Virus record (IMG/VR): IMGVR_UViG_3300035681_000001
Location: 1 to 64,000 of that record
DNA length: 64,000 nt
Reading direction: 5' to 3' (one strand)
Origin: a virus
Part shown: positions 41,353 through 49,898 of the stretch, in pieces
Position numbering within the stretch: the first letter of the stretch is position 1
How the letters are laid out: each line of letters begins with the position of its first letter
The notes under the pieces: model-generated
Told to the model about the DNA's origin: nothing
The model's database searches: none
The model's input: only the letters and a program-made list of their open reading frames with translations
Made by a program: the position numbers and the translations under genes

Positions 41353-42450
41353 ATGCATAATTTTGCATACGCTTCAGCTCCTAAAGTGTGGGGTGACTAC
41401 TTTGGGCATGTAGAAGCTACTGCCCTTTGTAAAAAATACGTGTTGAACGGGGCTAGGTCACTACCCCGTTCTCTTTTTGTTTCTGGGCCATCAGGAGTCG
41501 GCAAGACAGCTTTAATTAGGCTGCTAATTCGTTCTTTTAGGTGTCAAGGTCGATTACCTACCGACCCAGATCCTTGCGGGCAATGTCCAGCTTGTTTAGA
41601 TCAAGATGAACGTCTAGGAGACAAAACCTTCACGGACGTATATTGGAACCAACCTGGTGGCGGCGAAGACGAAACGTTGTACGCCCAAGTAAAAGCTTCT
41701 TTGCAGTCAGCAGCTCGGGGTCAACTACGTACTAACCGTCCGGAACTAGACGTAAAGTGGGTAGTATTTGATGAATGGCAAGCTTTTCCTAGTAACATTC
41801 AATCCGAAGTGCTACTACGCACAGAACTTGAAGTACCAGGAAACAACGTTTGCTATGTCTTTTTGACTATGCAGGAAGACCGTTTATCAGAGCAAAACAA
41901 AATTGCTCTGATGCGCCGGGGTTCTTTTTTCAGGCTACTGCCTTTTAGTAACGTAGAAATCCAAAGGTTTATAGCTGAACGGTGGCCTGAAGTCTCACCT
42001 GAAGTAGGAGCCATGATAGCCAATAAGTCCCGTGGTTCAACCGGACTAGCTGTGGCTTACTACGATAACATTCGTCAACTAGACCTTAATCTAGGTCTGG
42101 AAGTAGCTGCTTACACTCTAGGTCAAGCTCGCAACGACCATCGGTGGGCATTGTGGCAAATCTTGGCTAATCGAGAGCGAATCACCAAACTACAAGAAGG
42201 TCTGGAGTTCTTGCAAAAAAGGGTAGAGCCTTTAGAGCTCTCTAGGCAACTACATCAAGACCTACTAAGAGCTATGGTCGTACCTACTGAACAGCAACTG
42301 TACGCTTCCAGTATGCTGCTGCAGTACCAAGCTCACTACCACAACACTTCGTTGTTAACCTATTTGGTAGCTTTGATGGGTATGGAACTAGTAAACGAAG
42401 CTGCGGTCTTTGCTACCTCAGGGGGTTCACTTGGATATACCTCTATCTAA
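41353..42450 (+). CDS. clamp-loader AAA+ ATPase (DnaX-like)
   Basis: A 365-aa protein with a DnaX-like AAA+ core. Walker A is GPSGVGKT (residues 45-52). A four-Cys zinc module follows (C64, then CGQCPAC at C75, C78, C81), exactly where DnaX has its zinc site. Walker B reads WVVFDEWQAF, and LMRRGSFFRLLPFS corresponds to the sensor 1 region. Beyond ~residue 230 the lid and C-terminal helices follow. It should load the sliding clamp. Confidence 0.9.
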   Translation: MHNFAYASAPKVWGDYFGHVEATALCKKYVLNGARSLPRSLFVSGPSGVGKTALIRLLIRSFRCQGRLPTDPDPCGQCPACLDQDERLGDKTFTDVYWNQPGGGEDETLYAQVKASLQSAARGQLRTNRPELDVKWVVFDEWQAFPSNIQSEVLLRTELEVPGNNVCYVFLTMQEDRLSEQNKIALMRRGSFFRLLPFSNVEIQRFIAERWPEVSPEVGAMIANKSRGSTGLAVAYYDNIRQLDLNLGLEVAAYTLGQARNDHRWALWQILANRERITKLQEGLEFLQKRVEPLELSRQLHQDLLRAMVVPTEQQLYASSMLLQYQAHYHNTSLLTYLVALMGMELVNEAAVFATSGGSLGYTSI

Positions 42451-43393
42451 AGTTTACCTAACTCTAGGAAACGTTGAGCAGCTCTACTACACACTACAAA
42501 AACCCATCCGGTGTAAATACCACCCTACAACCTTAGAACTAGCTAAAGAAATAGAAACCCCAGTGTTGTTTGAAGACCCAGATGTTTTAATCTGGCCTTT
42601 GAGCCAAACTGGTAGCGGTCTGATAAAAACTAAAGCTAGTAGCACACCTAAAGGTGCTATTCCTAGCGACCAATTTGTAAAAGTAGCTAAAGGTAAAAGG
42701 GTCTTTATTATGTTCTGTGGGGTAGACGGTATAGTCAGCAAAAGTGACGTTACAGCAGCCAAAAAACTAGCTGGCGGTTGTTTTGAAATACTAGACCTGC
42801 GAGGGCAGTCTTTTAAGACTCACCAACCAGAACTAGATTCCGTACTAAGTAACTACCCCCTAACAGCTAAACACGCTGCCGCACAATTAACTAAACTGCA
42901 GGCACCACTGCAGTACCTAGTAGGTGAACTCTACCCTAAAGTAGAACACTCACTAATACAAGACCTAGCAACTCCTGAGGGGTTAGTTAGATGGGGTTCT
43001 TTTAACAGCACTGAGATCTATAAGTACTTTTTGCTACCTAACTACAAGCTGCCTCCTATTTTAGCTACAGCTAGGGCATGGGGGTTAGAACCTTACCTGA
43101 CACCTTTTGTAACACTAGTAAAACAGGACTTAACCGTAGCCTCACCAGGAGCACATTTAGCCAACTTTGCAGCTTGGGTTTACTACGCTACAAATTATTG
43201 GGCCACCGCTAACGCCACTGGTTTAAGCTACTACGAACCACCTAAAGGCTTAGGGTATTTTAGGTTCACGCCTTCATTGACAGCTAAGCGGTATTGGCAC
43301 GCTATAATAAAAGGGGATCTTACCTGCCCCAAACAAAGTACAACGTCAGGTAATACAGTAAACACTTCACTATTACCACTCAAAAATGTCTGA
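42410..43393 (+). CDS. possible delta-like clamp-loader subunit (327 aa)
   Basis: The frame opens at a TTG inside the end of the clamp-loader gene, so the true start could be a later in-frame codon. The sequence has the order helix-strand of a degenerate AAA+ N-domain (FIMFCGVDGIVSKSDVTAAK, then FEILDLRGQSFK) without Walker motifs, followed by helical bundles (LQYLVGELYPKVEHSLIQ). This is how delta subunits look, and it lies directly after the DnaX-like gene. Weak call; family not confirmed. Confidence 0.5.
   Translation: MLPQGVHLDIPLSKVYLTLGNVEQLYYTLQKPIRCKYHPTTLELAKEIETPVLFEDPDVLIWPLSQTGSGLIKTKASSTPKGAIPSDQFVKVAKGKRVFIMFCGVDGIVSKSDVTAAKKLAGGCFEILDLRGQSFKTHQPELDSVLSNYPLTAKHAAAQLTKLQAPLQYLVGELYPKVEHSLIQDLATPEGLVRWGSFNSTEIYKYFLLPNYKLPPILATARAWGLEPYLTPFVTLVKQDLTVASPGAHLANFAAWVYYATNYWATANATGLSYYEPPKGLGYFRFTPSLTAKRYWHAIIKGDLTCPKQSTTSGNTVNTSLLPLKNV
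43331..43350 (+). promoter_or_regulatory. recurring phage motif within the 3' end of the delta-like gene
   Basis: AAACAAAGTACAACGTCAGG lies inside the preceding coding frame and 35 bp before the ATG at 43386. It matches the copy at 24193 in 15 of the first 20 positions by eye. Followed by TAATAC, a plausible -10-like element. Likely drives the 43386 gene as a separate, strongly expressed unit. Confidence 0.5.
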
Positions 43394-44768
43394 CTTGACC
43401 GTAACTACCGAACCACAATTCCAAGGTCTGTACGACCTCAACTTACAAAATACAGAAGACCTATTCGTAGACAACACACCTGGATATATCCCACTTGCAC
43501 AGCAAGCAGTACCTAAGGCTTACGATCAAACTTGGAAAGCTCACCGTATCGTAAAATTCAACTCCGAAAAACTTGAATGGCGTCTGCCCGTTAGTGCAGC
43601 AGAACGAGCTGAAGGAAAAAAAGCACCTCAAGAAATTCTCCCTACTCCTGATCACCAATTTGTAGCAGTGCGTGGTATCCCGTTGGGGTTCCATTATGGA
43701 TTTAGTCTGACTGAAGGTAGCGGCACTGACTTTAAAGTACATTGCACTACTACACGAGTTGATGAACTCTTGGGACAAAATTCTCGTACCATTGAAGATC
43801 GCCACCCTCTGGAATTCCCTTTGGGTCGAGTAAACCAAAAAAGAACAGAGCCGCACACACCTAATAGGTGGTTTGCTAATAACCCTCACGTAAAACTTTA
43901 CGGTTCTAGGGGACCGGTAGGTCAACCTGCAGATGCACCTTTTGCGCTGCCTAGGTTGTGTGAAGATTGCGTAAAAGCTGGAGAGCACTACATTGGTAGT
44001 GAAGAAGCGTTCAAAGATCCTAAACAACAAATCCCCAGCTGCCGCATGTCTGGGTACTTGTTGTTTGCCGTATTCGAACTGGGTATCCAAGATCCTACAG
44101 ATCTTATGGAAGATCCAATCAACGGAACGGTCAAGGTCAAGTGGCGTAGTGTGGCCGAAGCTAAACTTCATACTGAAGTCAACGGTCAACGTGTACCTCT
44201 AGATCGACCGTTCATCTTGAAAATTGAAGGTCTAGGTAGCTCCCAGCAGTCTTCTATTGGTAAGGGGGAGTACGACTGGAAGGTCGAAACCCAAGCTGAT
44301 AGCAATACTTCTATCCTGCCTGCAGGTAAAAAACTGCTGTCAGCTGGAGATTTCTTTAACTACATCAATGACCGCAACTTTACTGGAATTCGTAACCGAA
44401 AACTAAAAGGCGGGAATATCGCCTATCCAGTAGTAACTGAGGTCTACACTGGTAAGCTGGCTGTAGCTAAAATGAACTCCACTTACATTCCGGTGTTCCT
44501 CCCAGTAACTGATCCAGAAGTAATTGCAGCTAACGAAGACTGGAAGCCACAAGATTGGCTGCTGGCTGCTCTAGCAGCTTTGCAATACGAGCGTTCGCTG
44601 GTATCTCCTAATGGAGCTGTGGCCGCACCTGCTCTCCCAACACCAGTCGCAACAGCAGCTTTGCCTGCTAAAACCACTCCAGCCAAAGCAACCAAAGCCA
44701 AAACCCCTGAAAGCTATCTAGCAGAACAAGGTTTTGAAGTATTTGGTATACCAACCACCGCAAACTAA
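43386..44768 (+). CDS. candidate single-stranded DNA-binding / replication protein (460 aa)
   Basis: A 460-aa protein with its own upstream motif and its own strong terminator, which suggests high, independent expression. It contains CEDCVKAGEHYIG and a later Cys (a likely zinc site), an OB-like core (PFILKIEGLGSS, YDWKVETQAD), and a Pro/Ala/Thr/Lys-rich low-complexity linker followed by a C-terminal tail (ESYLAEQGFEVFGIPTTAN). This layout of core, flexible linker and tail fits ssDNA-binding proteins. Inference from layout and position; no direct family match. Confidence 0.5.
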   Translation: MSDLTVTTEPQFQGLYDLNLQNTEDLFVDNTPGYIPLAQQAVPKAYDQTWKAHRIVKFNSEKLEWRLPVSAAERAEGKKAPQEILPTPDHQFVAVRGIPLGFHYGFSLTEGSGTDFKVHCTTTRVDELLGQNSRTIEDRHPLEFPLGRVNQKRTEPHTPNRWFANNPHVKLYGSRGPVGQPADAPFALPRLCEDCVKAGEHYIGSEEAFKDPKQQIPSCRMSGYLLFAVFELGIQDPTDLMEDPINGTVKVKWRSVAEAKLHTEVNGQRVPLDRPFILKIEGLGSSQQSSIGKGEYDWKVETQADSNTSILPAGKKLLSAGDFFNYINDRNFTGIRNRKLKGGNIAYPVVTEVYTGKLAVAKMNSTYIPVFLPVTDPEVIAANEDWKPQDWLLAALAALQYERSLVSPNGAVAAPALPTPVATAALPAKTTPAKATKAKTPESYLAEQGFEVFGIPTTAN

Positions 44769-44774
44769 TCTCTA

Positions 44775-44796
44775 GGGGGCTTCGGCCCCCTTTTTT
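44775..44796 (+). terminator. strong rho-independent terminator
   Basis: GGGGGC TTCG GCCCCC (stable tetraloop hairpin) followed by TTTTTT, 6 bp after the stop of the 43386 gene. The next gene's ATG (44798) is the first codon right after the T-run, leaving no room for its own leader unless transcription reads through. Confidence 0.95.
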
Positions 44797-44797
44797 A

Positions 44798-46270
44798 ATG
44801 AAACCCACCGTTACTTTTGATGGAGCCACAGCTACACTAACTGACGTGCCCACGTGGGTACACCAAAACCTCTATGAATTACTGTCTTGGCAAGACAGTA
44901 GTATAAGTCACCAAAACTACAGAAATAGAAACTCCAGGTGGTTTGAACCTCAAGACGCTACGCGCAGTGTCTATGACCTGAGGACTTACCGATTTCCTAC
45001 TGGACTAGTCCCTAGGGTTGTTGCTCGTTTACGAACACTTAAAATAGAACCTGAACAAATAAGGGACTACAAACCCACTACGGTAACCGAACCTGAAATC
45101 CCAGATTGGGCTTTTGATCACCAACGTGAAGCTGTAGCCACCGCACTAACTACTAAAAGGTGCTTAATACAAGCACCAGCAGGTTCTGGTAAAACTTACA
45201 CTTTAGCTTTTCTAGCTTCAGCTTTTCCTCAGGCACAAATCTTAGTAACGATTCACTCTTCTAGTATCTTCAAAGGGCTCTATCAAACTTTTAGTGAATA
45301 CTTTCAAGAGCCCATAGGTCGAATAGGCGGGAGTAAAAAAGAGTGGCAGCGCATCACTATAGGAATGCAAAAGTCACTGGCGTTGTATGCACACACTGAC
45401 TTTAAGGAAAGGCTGCAAAACATAAACGTACTGCTTACTGACGAGTGTCATCATTTCGGTTGTAGTGAGGGGTTGAAGATCTCACTAGCCTGCCCTAAAA
45501 CTTCTTATCGAGTGGGAGTAAGTGCTACTGTCAAGAGAACTGACGGGGCTGATTTTTTAGTAGAAGGAGCTTTTGGTCCTTTAGCGTTAGTAATACCAGA
45601 AAGCAAGATGGTGGCTTTAGGGGTCATACACGCACCTAAAGCATGTTTTGTACACGTAGCTGCTTTAGACCTAAAAACAACAGCTGATATAGAAAAAGTC
45701 TGGGGTTCTAATCCTAGGGAAGGATTCTACCAAGAAGGTATCGTACGTAACCTGCAGCGCAACCAACTAGTAATCGAGTTGTTGTTAGCTTTTTTAAGCT
45801 CCCCTACACGAGGTGGAAACGCTTTAGTACTAGTAGAAAGGATAGAACACGGCCAAGAACTTCAAAGGTTATTAGCTGCACGTGGGAAAAAAGTGGAGTT
45901 TATTGAAGGCACTAACACTAAGGACGCCGTACGCGATAAGTGGTTGGAAGCGCTTAAACGCCAAGAAATAGATGCTTTGATCTCCAGTGCTATCTTAGAT
46001 GAAGGAGTTGACATCCCTGGCTTAGAGATAATATTTAACGCTGCAGGTGGTAGCTGCGAGCGGGCTGTAGTACAACGAGCAGGTAGACCTGGAAGAATAG
46101 ATCGAGTAGGTAGTAAAACGCGGTGTTTGTATGTAGACTTTGATGACCAAGAACCTGCCTTCCTGAACAAAAACTCTAGGTTTAGGCAACTGCATATCAA
46201 TGCCCGTTTTCCAGATTGTGTACAAAAAGTTAGTGCGACTACCCTAAAGAAAATATTCAATGAACCCTGA
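44798..46270 (+). CDS. UvsW/XPB-like superfamily 2 DNA helicase
   Basis: A 490-aa helicase. Q-like N-motif FDHQREAV, Walker A APAGSGKTYTL, motif II TDECHHF, motif III VGVSATV, and C-lobe ALVLVERIEHGQ, SSAILDEGVDIPG and VQRAGRPGR. The FDHQ/DECHH/GxGR set matches XPB-type or phage UvsW-type helicases that unwind recombination and fork-regression intermediates. It directly follows the terminator of the 43386 gene, so it needs read-through or an upstream promoter. Stop overlaps the next small gene. Confidence 0.9.
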   Translation: MKPTVTFDGATATLTDVPTWVHQNLYELLSWQDSSISHQNYRNRNSRWFEPQDATRSVYDLRTYRFPTGLVPRVVARLRTLKIEPEQIRDYKPTTVTEPEIPDWAFDHQREAVATALTTKRCLIQAPAGSGKTYTLAFLASAFPQAQILVTIHSSSIFKGLYQTFSEYFQEPIGRIGGSKKEWQRITIGMQKSLALYAHTDFKERLQNINVLLTDECHHFGCSEGLKISLACPKTSYRVGVSATVKRTDGADFLVEGAFGPLALVIPESKMVALGVIHAPKACFVHVAALDLKTTADIEKVWGSNPREGFYQEGIVRNLQRNQLVIELLLAFLSSPTRGGNALVLVERIEHGQELQRLLAARGKKVEFIEGTNTKDAVRDKWLEALKRQEIDALISSAILDEGVDIPGLEIIFNAAGGSCERAVVQRAGRPGRIDRVGSKTRCLYVDFDDQEPAFLNKNSRFRQLHINARFPDCVQKVSATTLKKIFNEP

Positions 46271-46415
46271 TAAATTCCCAGGAGCTCTAGACACTCAAGC
46301 TGAAGTCCTAGCACTAGTAGGTAAACACGCTGTATCAGTAGGGTTACTAGATAACCCTACTGACTTAGAAACAGTACCTGCACCAGACTTAGTCTTACCT
46401 AAAGACATTCGGTAA
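46260..46415 (+). CDS. small acidic protein (51 aa), coupled to the helicase
   Basis: The ATG at 46260 lies 11 bp inside the helicase gene and opens a 51-residue frame (MNPDKFPGALDTQAEVLALV) ending TAA at 46413-46415. Acidic and Leu/Val-rich. No family recognised. Overlap with the helicase end supports a real gene, but it is short. Confidence 0.45.
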   Translation: MNPDKFPGALDTQAEVLALVGKHAVSVGLLDNPTDLETVPAPDLVLPKDIR

Positions 46416-46480
46416 CTAGGTCCCTAACTAACAACAACCTAAAAACAGTTAGTATTAGGTAGTATTTCTCCGTTAGTACT

Positions 46481-46735
46481 ATGTGGTTACCTAAGAAGCC
46501 TTATAACGGCAAAGACCCACAACAAGTAGCAGCTACTGCAGCTTCTGTTTGTGCCGGTCAAGTGCTACTAGCTTCATTGGTGCCACCCTTTCCACTACTA
46601 GTAATACCTACTAGTTTGTTGTTGGTTTTATGGTTAACTTATATGCCAGCTAAGAAAAAGAGTTTATCTACCACTTTAGTGGAACCTACGCCAACTATAA
46701 GATACGTTAATTCCTCCAGTAAGTTTCTTTTTTGA
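46481..46735 (+). CDS. small membrane protein (84 aa)
   Basis: An 84-aa protein with two adjacent hydrophobic stretches in residues ~22-53 (SVCAGQVLLASLVPPFPLLV, then LLLVLWLTYM). An N-terminal Lys/Pro-rich head and a basic C-terminal tail (AKKKS) suggest one or two transmembrane helices with both ends inside. Family unknown. Gaps of 65 and 54 bp flank it. Confidence 0.6.
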   Translation: MWLPKKPYNGKDPQQVAATAASVCAGQVLLASLVPPFPLLVIPTSLLLVLWLTYMPAKKKSLSTTLVEPTPTIRYVNSSSKFLF

Positions 46736-46789
46736 TTTAACTACTGTAGTACCACACCCACCAGTTAATTTTCAATTCCTTACGATCCA

Positions 46790-47410
46790 ATGCTTACTTA
46801 TTCAGGTTTAATTGACAAAGCTACTTTTGTAGCAGGAATGGAAGCTCACCGAGCAGCTAATCGTTTAGTTCAAGGGCAATATTGGGGGCCCGATCAACGA
46901 GGGTGTGCGGTTGGTTGTGGTCTACAAACTATCAATGAGAAGCTAGGTCGTAACGAATGGCGCGGTAACGAAAGAGTTTTAAGTACATACTTAGGGTGGC
47001 CAGTATGGTCCGTATACCTACAAGAAGAAATCTTTGAAACACTACCTAAAAGTGCTGCACTCGATTGGCCAGTTAAGTTAGCTGCAGCCATACCTACCGG
47101 AGTAGAGCTACAACCTGCAGCACGTAGAATTACATTGCGTGTGCTAGTAGAAATCTTAAAGACTAAAAACTGCCAAACAGGTTGGAGTTATGTAAAGTCT
47201 GCCCACGACGTTATTCACTGTTTTATTGACGCAATGATCGACCGGCACTTCTGGCGATCTAGTGATTATGCGTGGTATCCATTGATACACAACATGGTAG
47301 AAGTATTACACAAACCAAAACTAAAAGAAGAAGATTGGAATAAACTAAAACAAGAAGTTTGGGCTAAAATTGCCGAGATCACCCTTCAAGAAGTTTCCAA
47401 ATGTCGCTGA
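46790..47410 (+). CDS. GCAVGC-motif hypothetical protein (206 aa)
   Basis: A 206-aa protein with the phrase RGCAVGCGLQ near residue 45 and PVWSVYLQEEIFETLP further on. I recall a family found in phages and plasmids with the same GCAVGC and 'WP..L..AIP.G.dL' phrases, function unknown. The C-terminal half is helical and Trp-rich. It overlaps the thymidylate synthase gene by 10 bp. Confidence 0.7.
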   Translation: MLTYSGLIDKATFVAGMEAHRAANRLVQGQYWGPDQRGCAVGCGLQTINEKLGRNEWRGNERVLSTYLGWPVWSVYLQEEIFETLPKSAALDWPVKLAAAIPTGVELQPAARRITLRVLVEILKTKNCQTGWSYVKSAHDVIHCFIDAMIDRHFWRSSDYAWYPLIHNMVEVLHKPKLKEEDWNKLKQEVWAKIAEITLQEVSKCR

Positions 47411-48141
47411 CCACAGACCCCTTGTTTAGAGTTGAGCTGCTTACGTGTACGCCCAACCCACAAACTGCCTTCTACCAAGCACTGCATCAAGATTACAGTT
47501 CCAGTTTTGTTGCGGATGCAACCCCACCTTCAGAGTCTGAAGCGGGGGAAATTTGTGTAAAAAGGTTACTAAATGGTAAGCGTAATCATTGGGGGCCTCT
47601 AGAACATGCTATGATTACACTTAATGCAGGCTGGTTCCCGCATAGCGTAATGGTTCAAGCCCGTACTCATCGCATCGGGACCTCTATGGATTGTCAGTCG
47701 ATGAGATATACATCTGGTTCCATTATTAAGGCAGCAAATGCAGAATCACCCTACTTAGAAGTAGAACAAGCCTTTTACTTAAGGCAACCTGGAGATTATA
47801 CAGATCGTCAAGGAGCTAGGTATACTTATACTGCAGAACAACGAGCTGAAGACCTGCAGTATTGTTGGTTAGCAGCAAAACGTTATGCTTCTAAGATCAA
47901 CCAAGGTTGGGCAGAAGAACACGCTCGTGGGCTGTTACCTTCAGACTACCGTCAGCACTTTGTATTCAGTTTTAGCTTGCGAGCCATATTACACTTCTTT
48001 GATATGCGCTCAAAACTAGATGCACAATCAGAGATTAGGCAGCTGTGTGATTTAATGTGGCCTCACGTTGAATTATGGGTACCAGAGATTGCAGCTTTCT
48101 ACAGAAAAAACAATTGGGGCAAAGCCTTGTTGTCTCCTTAA
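47401..48141 (+). CDS. thyX: flavin-dependent thymidylate synthase
   Basis: A 246-aa ThyX. The signature RTHRIGTSMDCQSMRY (residues 88-103) is the cyanobacterial and phage form of the ThyX motif. The conserved RxxLP-type stretch appears as ARGLLPSDYRQHF, followed by SFSLRAILHFFDMRSKLDAQ. It makes dTMP from dUMP with FAD and methylenetetrahydrofolate. Together with NrdA/NrdB (58249-60653) it provides dNTPs for phage replication. Confidence 0.95.
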   Translation: MSLTTDPLFRVELLTCTPNPQTAFYQALHQDYSSSFVADATPPSESEAGEICVKRLLNGKRNHWGPLEHAMITLNAGWFPHSVMVQARTHRIGTSMDCQSMRYTSGSIIKAANAESPYLEVEQAFYLRQPGDYTDRQGARYTYTAEQRAEDLQYCWLAAKRYASKINQGWAEEHARGLLPSDYRQHFVFSFSLRAILHFFDMRSKLDAQSEIRQLCDLMWPHVELWVPEIAAFYRKNNWGKALLSP

Positions 48142-48282
48142 GCCACAAATCCTACGCACTTGCATGTTAGGTTTAAACATTGCGCTTACTAGCCAAGTTT
48201 ACGACCTTGCGATACAAGAGGACAGGGCGTAAATTACTTAAAGCCTGACCAATCCAACCCCTGTTCTTTTCCGCTCATTCAA

Positions 48283-48498
48283 ATGGAGTCTGACGACTTC
48301 CTCAAGCAGTACCAGCAGGAATGCCGGCCAACCGAGCAGGAGTTCAAAGCCGTTGAACTGGCCGAACGCTACGACCGCAAAACAGAAGCCTATGACCGCA
48401 CGATATGCACGGGCCCGATTCGTTACGGCTCGGTGATGCCGAGTTGCCTACACGAAATGGCGATGTCGAACCGCAACGCCATCGAGGTGCGCAGGTAG
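48283..48498 (+). CDS. small hypothetical protein in GC-rich islet (71 aa)
   Basis: A 71-aa charged protein at the start of an islet (about 48283-49483) whose codons are visibly more GC-rich than the flanks. It begins MESDDFLKQYQQECRPTEQE. Family unknown. About 140 bp upstream hold only a weak long-range stem (AGGACAGGG with CCCTGTTCT) and no gene. Confidence 0.55.
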   Translation: MESDDFLKQYQQECRPTEQEFKAVELAERYDRKTEAYDRTICTGPIRYGSVMPSCLHEMAMSNRNAIEVRR

Positions 48499-48501
48499 AT
48501 C

Positions 48502-48591
48502 ATGAGAAAGGCGGCGCAGCACGGCATTAGCCAGCAGGACATGACGCACGCCATCAAACGCCAGGATTTAGCTAATGGCGCAGCAAGTTAA
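48502..48591 (+). CDS. very small ORF in GC-rich islet (29 aa)
   Basis: ATG 48502 opens a 29-residue basic frame (MRKAAQHGISQQDMTHAIKR) ending at 48591. It overlaps the next ATG at 48575. Its helical, Gln/Lys-rich make-up and its place in a run of tightly packed small genes support a real product, weakly. Confidence 0.3.
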   Translation: MRKAAQHGISQQDMTHAIKRQDLANGAAS

Positions 48592-49054
48592 AACGCCACC
48601 AATTGCCGCCTGTGCAAGGTGTGGTGCAAAAGCAATGTGTATTGACTGGGATTTTGACGGTAAGCATCGAGTTTGGTGTGACAATAATCATGTATCAACC
48701 AAGGAATGCGGTTCACGGCATCGCGCAATATGTCTCTGGAATAACGCTCAGATAAAGCTTCAACCCTCCACTTCTGCTCACTCAAAAATGACCGACCCCA
48801 CCCCCAACGACCTCCCAGTGTCTACGCCGCTATCACCCGATGCTCAGTTCGTGCTAGATGCCGTCTTTGACCAATGGCCAGGTGGGCACAACCACCCCGG
48901 AAAGCCGCGATGCGTTGCCGCCGCCCTTCGTGCTGCCTCTGCTCGAATGATGCGCTTAGGTTACGACAGTGTTAATTCAAAGTACCTAGAAGGTATTGAA
49001 GCATCTTCAGATTTACTAGATCAAATCGCCACCGAACTGGAGAACCAACCATGA
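48575..49054 (+). CDS. Lar-like zinc-ribbon protein, fused C-terminal helical domain (159 aa)
   Basis: A 159-aa protein. Residues ~12-55 form a Cys-rich zinc module (CARCGAKAMC, then WCDNNHVSTKECGSRHRAI), close to Lar-type restriction-alleviation proteins and related small phage zinc ribbons (CxxCG...WCC..C...T..EAI..WN). The C-terminal ~80 residues are helical and rich in Ala and Arg. It could counter host restriction. Located in the GC-rich islet. Confidence 0.65.
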   Translation: MAQQVKTPPIAACARCGAKAMCIDWDFDGKHRVWCDNNHVSTKECGSRHRAICLWNNAQIKLQPSTSAHSKMTDPTPNDLPVSTPLSPDAQFVLDAVFDQWPGGHNHPGKPRCVAAALRAASARMMRLGYDSVNSKYLEGIEASSDLLDQIATELENQP

Positions 49055-49278
49055 CCCCCACCTTCCGCGAATTGTGCGCTGTTGTGGGCTGCACCGAAGA
49101 GCTTCGCGCCGCCCTGGCTCAGCCCGAGCCGGTGGCACCTACGGATCAGGAGATCATTGCCTTTTGGTCTGAGCACTGTGCAGGCGATGGAGACGCAGGC
49201 ATCCTGCGCCTTGCCCGTAGGGCACACCCGCCAACAATACTACAGGAACACACTAATGACCAAACAAGACATCATTGA
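49051..49278 (+). CDS. small PTDxEI-type accessory protein (75 aa)
   Basis: A 75-aa protein whose middle reads EPVAPTDQEIIAFWSEHCAG followed by GILRLARRA. This matches a phrase common in small proteins of tailed phages ('PTDEEL...W......i.fAR.vl'), function unknown. It overlaps the upstream gene by ATGA. The C-terminus overlaps the next gene by 23 bp. Confidence 0.6.
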   Translation: MTPTFRELCAVVGCTEELRAALAQPEPVAPTDQEIIAFWSEHCAGDGDAGILRLARRAHPPTILQEHTNDQTRHH

Positions 49279-49483
49279 AAAGCTGCAGAACGGTTGGGAC
49301 TTGGCTAATCGTGGCCGTGGCTGGTGGATCAGCGCTCCTCATATTGCTTACAAACACACAGAAACCTACGAGATCGAAGAGTCCATAGTGAAAGCCATGA
49401 AAAATGAAGGGATCATTGAGCTTGAATTGCCCTACACAACTTTGTGGGCACGACTTGTAAACCCCACTAGAGAGGAGAGCTAA
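49256..49483 (+). CDS. small hypothetical protein (75 aa)
   Basis: I place the start at ATG 49256 (MTKQDIIEKLQNGWDLANRG). The frame is open to 49082, but the upstream part only shadows the previous gene. It has a Trp/Gly-rich helix-turn segment and a C-terminal strand (IIELELPYTTLWARLV), possibly a winged-helix-like fold. Last gene of the GC-rich islet; codon use drifts back to the genome norm by its end. Confidence 0.6.
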   Translation: MTKQDIIEKLQNGWDLANRGRGWWISAPHIAYKHTETYEIEESIVKAMKNEGIIELELPYTTLWARLVNPTREES

Positions 49484-49486
49484 TTA

Positions 49487-49852
49487 ATGGCTGATTTATC
49501 TTTCGCCGCTCAGAAAGAGCGGCGAGCAGCTAATGACCTAAAAATGACTAAATCAACAACAGATAACCTACTTGGATCAGACGGCCCTTATGAAGAAGGA
49601 AGTATGTTTTTTGCATACCATCATTACGCAAGTCAAAAAACTAAAATGACCACAGATGCCCTAGGTAACACTCTAAGTGTTGGAGATACTGTAGTTCTGG
49701 TAGAACCCAAAGTCTACGGTAAGTACCACGGCCTCACTACAGGAATAATCAAAAAGATTACCAGCTGCTATTTTTTCGTAGAAATCACAGCCGATCACCC
49801 TCATAAAGGTCGCGTAGTACCTAAAAAGGGTGATCAGCTTGCTACATACTGA
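49487..49852 (+). CDS. small beta-barrel-like protein (121 aa)
   Basis: A 121-aa protein. The C-terminal half (LGNTLSVGDTVVLVEPKVYG, then IIKKITSCYFFVEI) is a likely SH3-like small beta barrel of the 'G..v.vGD.V' kind, often an RNA- or protein-binding element. Family unknown. Confidence 0.6.
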   Translation: MADLSFAAQKERRAANDLKMTKSTTDNLLGSDGPYEEGSMFFAYHHYASQKTKMTTDALGNTLSVGDTVVLVEPKVYGKYHGLTTGIIKKITSCYFFVEITADHPHKGRVVPKKGDQLATY

Positions 49853-49898
49853 AAGCTTTAGCACACTCAAATCAGACAAAATTACTTCCAACAGTACT

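Noticed and set aside
43461-44189. 242-codon open frame on the minus strand opposite the 43386 gene.
   Set aside because: Cys/Phe/Arg-rich low-quality translation lying fully under a well-formed plus-strand gene with its own terminator; a frame shadow.
45862-46314. 150-codon minus-strand frame opposite the UvsW-like helicase.
   Set aside because: Covers conserved helicase motifs on the other strand; Ser/Leu/Arg-rich shadow.
48142-48282. Possible long stem AGGACAGGG/CCCTGTTCT with TTTT as a terminator.
   Set aside because: The loop exceeds 30 nt and the stem has a wobble; too weak to call, although a terminator after thyX would make sense.
49082-49255. Upstream extension of the gene at 49256.
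   Set aside because: Trp/Arg/Ser-rich translation that only mirrors the 49051 gene in another frame; ATG 49256 starts the natural protein.
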